From: Kiritimatiellia bacterium
GTDB taxonomy: Bacteria > Verrucomicrobiota > Kiritimatiellia > UBA8416 > JADHWI01
NCBI GenBank assembly: GCA_016783565.1
Contig: JADHWI010000028.1
Coordinates: 1-33,209 of the forward strand
Length of the DNA: 33,209 nt
Reading direction: 5' to 3'
The translations under genes and the position numbers were made by a program. Position 1 is the first letter of the stretch; every line of letters begins with the position of its first letter. Under the pieces are notes generated by a model, which worked only from the letters and a program-made list of their open reading frames with translations, searched no databases and was not told the DNA's origin. Shown here one piece after another: positions 30,972 to 33,209 of this stretch.

Positions 30972-31991
30972 CTATCGGAGCCCCAACTTCTTAAGCTTGG
31001 GCTTTATAACCATCTGACAGTAAGGCTGCTTGGAATTCTGCCTGAAATAGTTCTGGTGATACTTCTCAGCTTCATAAAATTTCTGAAAAGCTGTCACCTC
31101 GGTCACAATCTGATCCTCGAAAACTTTTTCGTCGGCCAACTCCTTGATCACGTCCTCGGCCTCCTGTTTCTGTTCCGCATCATGATACAAAATAATGGAT
31201 CGATACTGCGAACCCACGTCAGCGCCCTGCCGATTGGGGGTCGTGGGATCGTGCATTCTGAAAAACATATCCAACAGTTTTCGATATGAGATCACAGCAG
31301 GATCAAATCGAATCTGAACCACTTCGGCATGCCCCGTTGTTTTCGAACAAACCTGTTCATAGGTGGGGTTTTTTGTGGATCCCCCAGCGTACCCCGACAC
31401 CACCTCCTTAACCCCATCAAGCATTTCAAATCCGGCTTCAACACACCAGAAACATCCACCCCCAAAGGTGGCCAACGCTTCTCTGGATTCCTTGCTCACA
31501 CCACTCTTTACAGACTCAAAACCCAACGCTCCTGAATTAATACAGTAACGTAAGCCCGTGGGTTCCGGACCGTCATTAAACACATGTCCCAAATGGCCGC
31601 CGCATTTGCTGCAGAGAATTTCCTTACGCACCATGCCATGCGACCGATCTTCCACCTCTTCAACCGAGTTCTTCTCAATTGGCGCAGTAAACGCAGGCCA
31701 TCCACAACCAGACTCATACTTGGTTTCCGAAACAAACAATGCGTTTCCACAACCCGCGCAGAGATAGGTCCCTTCTGTCTGGTGATTAAGATATTCTCCC
31801 GTGCCGGGATGCTCCGTCGCCTTCTCTCTCAATATGCGATACTGCTCAGGAGACAGTTGCTCTTTCCACTCCGCATCAGTCTTCATAACCGATCCCCCTT
31901 CACGCTTCGACTCAACATTCCGGCCCTCACGAGCCATCATCCAAATAGCGCCAATGGACACGAGCGCAATAACCATGAATCGTTTTTTCAT
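30972..31991 (-). CDS. Membrane-anchored methionine sulfoxide reductase MsrB-MsrA fusion
   Basis: A 339-residue protein, ATG at 31989-31991. An N-terminal anchor or signal ([16 protein letters not shown]) places it outside the cytoplasm. Residues about 40-160 are MsrB: zinc cysteines in [11 protein letters not shown] and [15 protein letters not shown], substrate GCGWPAF, and catalytic [11 protein letters not shown]. Residues about 165-330 are MsrA: catalytic [14 protein letters not shown], then [32 protein letters not shown] and QYRSIILYH. Together the domains repair R- and S-methionine sulfoxide in exported proteins. In the PilB type of fusion the order is often Trx-MsrA-MsrB; here it is MsrB first and there is no thioredoxin domain, so an external reductant is needed. 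Confidence 0.93.
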   Translation of the reverse strand: MKKRFMVIALVSIGAIWMMAREGRNVESKREGGSVMKTDAEWKEQLSPEQYRILREKATEHPGTGEYLNHQTEGTYLCAGCGNALFVSETKYESGCGWPAFTAPIEKNSVEEVEDRSHGMVRKEILCSKCGGHLGHVFNDGPEPTGLRYCINSGALGFESVKSGVSKESREALATFGGGCFWCVEAGFEMLDGVKEVVSGYAGGSTKNPTYEQVCSKTTGHAEVVQIRFDPAVISYRKLLDMFFRMHDPTTPNRQGADVGSQYRSIILYHDAEQKQEAEDVIKELADEKVFEDQIVTEVTAFQKFYEAEKYHQNYFRQNSKQPYCQMVIKPKLKKLGLR

Positions 31992-32296
31992 CGCCTGAAA
32001 TCCAATAAATTTACGAACCAGGAACTAAATGTTTTCACTCACAACGCTTAATATAATACCTTTAAGATCCCATTTAAGCCAGCGATATAAGCATCAAATT
32101 CTGCATATCCATTCAGCGTATTACATGATACATATCCGAACATTTACGTCGCTAGAAAGAGAATACAACTCACTTTTGCCCGACGATACAAACCATTTGC
32201 TTTATTATACAATCCTTGACGCCAGCTCTCATGCATAATACACAGCATTCACTCAGATGATTTTGACTAATCGCCAGGACCGCAAGAGGCAAAACA
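31992..32296. other. AT-rich divergent promoter region (msrBA / fhs)
   Basis: This 305-bp stretch separates two divergent genes and is visibly more AT-rich than its surroundings. It should carry both promoters: TATTATACA (about 32203-32211) and TTGACG (about 32216) are possible box elements for fhs, but I cannot assemble a well-spaced pair. No coding sequence, riboswitch or repeat was recognised. Confidence 0.4.
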
Positions 32297-33209
32297 ATGA
32301 CGACTCAAAAACTGGATCCACGCAACATGGCTGACTGGGAAATTGCCCAGGCTTCGGAAGCCAACATGAAACCTTTCACCCAGCTTGGCGAAGAGCTTGG
32401 GCTACAGGCAGATGAGTTGATTCCCATGGGAAGACGCATCGGAAAAGTTGACTTCCTTAAAACCATGGAGCGCGTTCAGGACAATCCGCAGGGAAAGTAT
32501 ATTGACGTCACCGCCATCACCCCCACCCCGCTTGGCGAAGGAAAGACCACCACGACCATGGGCTTGGTTCAGGGGCTGGGCCACATCGGAAAAAAAGTGG
32601 CTGGCGTCATCCGACAACCCAGCGGTGGCCCTACATTCAACATTAAAGGCTCCGCTGCCGGCGGCGGACTCGCGCAATGCGTACCGCTCACGGAATTCTC
32701 TCTGGGGCTCACAGGCGACATCGACGCCATCACCAATGCTCACAACCTTGCAATGGTTGCGCTGAGCGCACGCATGCAACATGAAGACAACTATGACGAC
32801 GAGCGACTTGCGAAAAGTCACCTGAAGCGCCTGGACATAGACCCCTCCCGAGTCGAACTCAAATGGGTTATGGACTTCTGCGCACAATCACTGCGTAACA
32901 TCACCATCGGCAAAGGGGGCAAGATGGACGGTTACGAGATGGAGTCCGGCTTTGCCATCACAGTCTCCAGTGAAATCATGGCCATACTTGCCGTGGCACG
33001 TAACCTGAAAGACATGCGCGATCGAATCAGTAAGATCGTGGTGGCTTACGATCGACAGGGACGCGAAGTCACAACCGCCGACCTGGAAGTCGACGGTGCC
33101 ATGACCGCCTGGATGGTCAATGCCATCAATCCAAATCTCCTGCAGACCATGGAAGGACAACCTGTGTTCGTCCACGCAGGACCTTTTGCAAACATCGCCA
33201 TCGGACAAA
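32297..33209 (+). CDS. fhs: Formate-tetrahydrofolate ligase, 5' part, cut by window end
   Basis: An open frame from ATG 32297 (AAGAGG about 8 bases upstream) to the end of the window, 304 residues with no stop. Fhs joins formate to THF with ATP, giving 10-formyl-THF, for purine synthesis or the methyl branch of the Wood-Ljungdahl pathway. Visible: [20 protein letters not shown], the ATP-binding P-loop [18 protein letters not shown] (residue about 75), [39 protein letters not shown] and [18 protein letters not shown]. The sequence resembles the longer Fhs form of deltaproteobacteria and some PVC bacteria. The downstream neighbours that could show the pathway are outside the window. Confidence 0.96.
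   Translation, partial: MTTQKLDPRNMADWEIAQASEANMKPFTQLGEELGLQADELIPMGRRIGKVDFLKTMERVQDNPQGKYIDVTAITPTPLGEGKTTTTMGLVQGLGHIGKKVAGVIRQPSGGPTFNIKGSAAGGGLAQCVPLTEFSLGLTGDIDAITNAHNLAMVALSARMQHEDNYDDERLAKSHLKRLDIDPSRVELKWVMDFCAQSLRNITIGKGGKMDGYEMESGFAITVSSEIMAILAVARNLKDMRDRISKIVVAYDRQGREVTTADLEVDGAMTAWMVNAINPNLLQTMEGQPVFVHAGPFANIAIGQ

Overview
This 33.2 kb window comes from a bacterial chromosome of moderate GC. The gene content suggests a member of the PVC superphylum, possibly Kiritimatiellota or Lentisphaerota. The hints are remnants of twin-arginine-secreted FAD-dependent oxidoreductases, GH95 and possibly sulfatase genes, a MttB-superfamily methyltransferase without pyrrolysine, a DUF6172 protein, tandem MuiA-like genes, a NfeD/FloA operon, a long-form formate-THF ligase, and many short palindromic intergenic repeats. 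This placement is inference; no marker such as rRNA is present.

Layout. (1) Positions 1-5,500 are mostly a gene graveyard. On the minus strand lie a GH95-like N-terminus fused out of frame to the C-terminus of an FMN-binding/HEAT protein, a C-terminal discoidin-like scrap, two FAD-dependent oxidoreductases each with a large internal deletion, and a possible sulfatase C-terminal scrap. An intact hipBA toxin-antitoxin pair sits inside it. (2) 5.5-8.4 kb, minus strand: intact fucU (L-fucose mutarotase), a divergent PGN_0703-type nuclease-fold protein that has lost its E-x-K residues, and an orphan MttB-family methyltransferase. The relics plus fucU look like what is left of a sulfated-fucan or fucose utilisation locus. 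(3) 8.6-12.4 kb, minus strand: two overlapping MuiA-family (DUF4140/DUF4139) paralogues. (4) 12.7-14.9 kb: a secreted ThuA-like/ankyrin fusion, a DUF6172 gene, a 52-bp tandem repeat and a CAU-anticodon tRNA.

(5) 15.1-17.1 kb, plus strand: overlapping larC-larB for the nickel pincer cofactor, with no larA or larE in view. (6) 17.2-18.2 kb: a cold-shock protein with a structured leader and a good terminator, then a cupin-like protein. (7) 18.2-21.6 kb, minus strand: folM-like SDR, folB, an alpha/beta hydrolase and an M42 peptidase. (8) 21.6-25.3 kb, plus strand: a membrane-organisation operon of long NfeD protease, short NfeD, FloA flotillin and an unknown membrane-anchored proline-rich protein behind a perfect 13-bp hairpin. 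(9) 25.3-26.6 kb: 3D-domain lipoprotein, queF and acylphosphatase. (10) 26.8-30.9 kb, plus strand: a hybrid sensor kinase with a substrate-binding-protein-like sensor, and an unknown three-helix membrane protein. (11) 31-33.2 kb: a membrane-anchored MsrB-MsrA fusion (minus) and the 5' part of fhs (plus), cut by the window end.

Two themes recur. One is one-carbon and folate metabolism (MttB family, FolB, FolM-like, Fhs). The other is active remodelling of non-coding DNA: at least three families of short palindromic or tandem repeats lie between genes. The palindrome with half-site TTAACGCGCATTATTCA and its associated block around CCACGGGCTG is the most systematic undescribed signal I can see. 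No transposase, phage gene, CRISPR array or rRNA was found.
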